From the NCBI GenBank assembly GCA_040880405.1, contig JBBDIM010000041.1, positions 1 through 7,080 on the forward strand: DNA of 7,080 bases, read 5' to 3'. Shown piece after piece: positions 5,345 through 7,080 of the stretch. The stretch comes from JBBDIM01 sp040880405 (GTDB lineage Bacteria; Planctomycetota; Planctomycetia; Pirellulales; Pirellulaceae). Position 1 is the stretch's first letter, and each line of letters begins with the position of its first letter. Both the position numbers and the translations under genes were made by a program. The notes beneath the pieces were generated by a model that saw only the letters and a list, made by a program, of their open reading frames with translations, was not told the origin of the DNA and made no database searches.

Positions 5345-6718
5345 TTAGTTCCACCACCAGGAGTCCGGCTTGGTGGCGATGTGCTCAATCCGGACCGCTG
5401 CGATCTTCTCGTCGGTTTCGGTCTTGTCGGTCACGCCCCAGGAGTCGACTTCCACGCCGCCGGAGGCGGAGATGATCCAGTTGCGACCCTTCTTGATCGC
5501 GCTGACCAGGGTTGGCAAGGTTTTGGGGGTTTCATACTGCGTGGTTTGCAAGCGGCTATCCTGGCTCCGCAGGGTCGGGATTTGCAGGTCCGCCTTGTCG
5601 AGCAGATGCTCCTTCTCCATCAGGGCCGCCATCACCGAGAGGTCCATGATGTTCCGCAGCTTGCCGAAGACCTTATCCTCGGCCGAGAGATCCTCGTACT
5701 TGGTGGTCATCAGATCGGCCCATTTTTGGGCCAGGGCGCTGGTCCGGCCGGTTTGGGTGACTTCACCGGTTTGGGCGTCGATCAGTTCGTCTTCGGTCAT
5801 CGCCTTGACCCCTTGCCCCCGGATCTGCCAAGCCAGGCCATCCTCGCTTTGGGCCAGCGGCTCGTAGTTGCAGGCCAACCACCAACGGGGCGTCGAGTCG
5901 GCCCGAGGGGAACGGATCATGTTTAGGTAGCTGGGCAGGCCCCGAACCGGGCTAGGGTCCAGTTCCATGGCGATCCGCTTCATCCGATAATCGGCCGCCA
6001 ACAGGACATGGGCGAAGTGGCTTTGGACATCGACCCCGGTGAAGGTGATTTGCTGCGGACCCAACGCTTGTTCGATCCCCGCCTTAACGCTGGCATCCAT
6101 TGTGCGTCCTTGGGCCTTCACCTGGTCCATGAATTGCCGGTAGTTCACACGTCCCTGCTCGGTCGGGTCGATCGAACAGGTGATCCCCACGGTCCGCGCG
6201 TTGTCGACCGTTCGCAGGGCGACCAACAGATCTTCTAGAAGCAGAACCGGACGCCCGGTGGTGACACCCACCACGGTACCGGAGTCGTCAACGGTCCAGC
6301 CTTCGGCCGGCCCGGCGATCACAATGTCGTTGTTTTCCGGCGAGACGAAGATGTACTCAACGCGTTGCAAACCAGCCAGATACTTGACACTGTCCGGCAA
6401 CACGCCGTTGTTGTTGGCGATCGCGGATTTGACTTCTTCCTCCAACATCCGGAGCGAAACCTTCCGCATCGGAACCGGAGTGGTCAAATCGCCGGGCACA
6501 GGCTGCATCGCCTTGAGAAGTTGGCTCTGTAGTTCTTTCCGCATCACCGGTGTGGAGCTACTTACCACACCGCTCGCATCGATGGAGATACCACCGACCG
6601 CCGGCGGACGGAAACCAATACCCCCCGCGAAACCGGTACCGGCGGTGTAGAGCACCGCGCCTAGGCTCGCGAGCATCGCGAGAGCCACCCAGGAGCGAAC
6701 ATTGGAAGCCATTTTCAT
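5345..6718 (-). CDS. Exported DUF1598-type planctomycete protein of unknown function
   Basis: This 457-residue protein has a Sec-type signal peptide: K/R residues in the first eight positions, a hydrophobic core (about 10-27), and likely cleavage after GFA (about residue 31). The mature protein contains YIFVSPENNDIVIAGPAEGW (122-141) and a later segment PRWWLACNYEPL (277-288) leading to AWQIRGQGVKAMTEDE (296-311). I recognise these as features of the planctomycete DUF1598 family. No catalytic motif, membrane helix or lipobox is visible. The C-terminus, DSWWWN, is unusually tryptophan-rich. ATG 6718 is chosen for the GGAG 8 nt upstream and the signal peptide at the N-terminus; the frame is open to 6784 but that would add 22 residues before the signal. 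It appears monocistronic, with its own terminator. A periplasmic or surface location is inferred; the function is unknown. Confidence 0.8.
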   Translation of the reverse strand: MKMASNVRSWVALAMLASLGAVLYTAGTGFAGGIGFRPPAVGGISIDASGVVSSSTPVMRKELQSQLLKAMQPVPGDLTTPVPMRKVSLRMLEEEVKSAIANNNGVLPDSVKYLAGLQRVEYIFVSPENNDIVIAGPAEGWTVDDSGTVVGVTTGRPVLLLEDLLVALRTVDNARTVGITCSIDPTEQGRVNYRQFMDQVKAQGRTMDASVKAGIEQALGPQQITFTGVDVQSHFAHVLLAADYRMKRIAMELDPSPVRGLPSYLNMIRSPRADSTPRWWLACNYEPLAQSEDGLAWQIRGQGVKAMTEDELIDAQTGEVTQTGRTSALAQKWADLMTTKYEDLSAEDKVFGKLRNIMDLSVMAALMEKEHLLDKADLQIPTLRSQDSRLQTTQYETPKTLPTLVSAIKKGRNWIISASGGVEVDSWGVTDKTETDEKIAAVRIEHIATKPDSWWWN

Positions 6719-7080
6719 CGAAAGATCTCCGAAAAACTGAATTGGGCCCGCCGATTTGGGACGCCGCCAGTAAGGTATTGCCAATAGAATTGAGTTTTTT
6801 ATCGTCAGCGTTTTTTGAGGATCTTGTCTCTCAAAGACATTTCTTCAAGAGTTCGTCCCCCGCAGGTGATACCAATGGACAACCGCCAAGCCGCGGAAGC
6901 AGACGCTCCCCGCCCTTTCATCCGCAGTCGCGTGAAAGAGGACCGCTCGATTTCCGATACCTGCTAAAATACTTAGGTTCTGAAATTCTTCGGTTCGGTG
7001 GATGTTTCCAGAGCCACGAGACCTAGAATTCACCATAGTTCCGGCCACACCAATATGCAAGAATTATGATCGAACTTGCG
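6719..7080. other. Upstream region of the DUF1598-type gene, no gene supported
   Basis: The 362 nt to the window edge include the ribosome site GGAG at 6727-6730 (minus strand) and presumably the promoter of the DUF1598-type gene, but no convincing -35/-10 pair was found. Two T6 runs on the plus strand (6795-6800 and 6811-6816), flanked by GAG repeats, may bend the DNA. An ATG at 7066 opens a plus-strand frame of five codons before the window ends; it might be the start of a divergent gene, but five codons with a weak ribosome site cannot establish this. Confidence 0.5.

Noticed and set aside
6965..6970. TAAAAT as a plus-strand -10 box for a possible gene at 7066
   Set aside because: No acceptable -35 hexamer at 16-18 nt upstream, and the supposed gene is only five codons long within the window.
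6845..7060. 71-codon minus-strand frame upstream of the DUF1598-type gene
   Set aside because: No recognisable motif, no good ribosome site and ordinary composition; consistent with a chance frame in intergenic DNA.

Overview
The window looks like chromosomal DNA from a planctomycete, probably of the Gemmata group. Two lines of evidence support this. The minus strand carries a DUF1559 prepilin-like protein with a small lipoprotein downstream and a DUF1598-type exported protein, all hallmark planctomycete families. The plus strand carries three bacterial genes of the methanofuran / H4MPT-linked C1 pathway, which planctomycetes share with methylotrophic proteobacteria and methanogens. GC content is fairly high, and Shine-Dalgarno sequences are weak at several starts.

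Left half (1-3491, plus strand). A REPIN-like pair of inverted palindromes (23-111) precedes five tightly packed co-directional genes. These are a Rieske [2Fe-2S] ferredoxin (147-467), a SufT/MIP18-type Fe-S assembly factor (492-812), an MfnD-like ATP-grasp ligase (822-1847), an MfnF-like ASKHA-fold protein (1873-2889) and an MfnE-like amino-acid-kinase-fold protein (2889-3491). Intergenic gaps are 24, 9, 25 and -1 nt. The first two are typical of the distal end of SUF iron-sulfur assembly clusters. The last three together account for ligation of glutamate to tyramine or tyrosine, activation of the aminomethylfuran phosphate, and ether coupling of the two halves of the methanofuran/methylofuran cofactor.

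Right half (3544-6718, minus strand). It converges on the left block across a 52-nt gap that holds a small hairpin. A DUF1598-type secreted protein (5345-6718) is followed by a clear intrinsic terminator (5279-5315). Next come a candidate promoter with a leader of about 220 nt (5195-5224), the DUF1559 pseudopilin-like gene (4058-4969), and a lipoprotein gene with a carboxypeptidase-regulatory-like fold signature (3544-3972). DUF1559 and lipoprotein form a probable unit, with a GC-rich stem-loop between them. The final 362 nt (6719-7080) hold the upstream region of the DUF1598 gene and no gene I can support.

No tRNA, rRNA, CRISPR array, complete insertion sequence or phage gene was seen. I found no wholly new multi-gene system. 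The items most worth a second look are the REPIN with a possible trace of a disrupted SufU-like gene end, and the apparent fusion of SUF-type Fe-S genes with methanofuran genes in one transcription unit.
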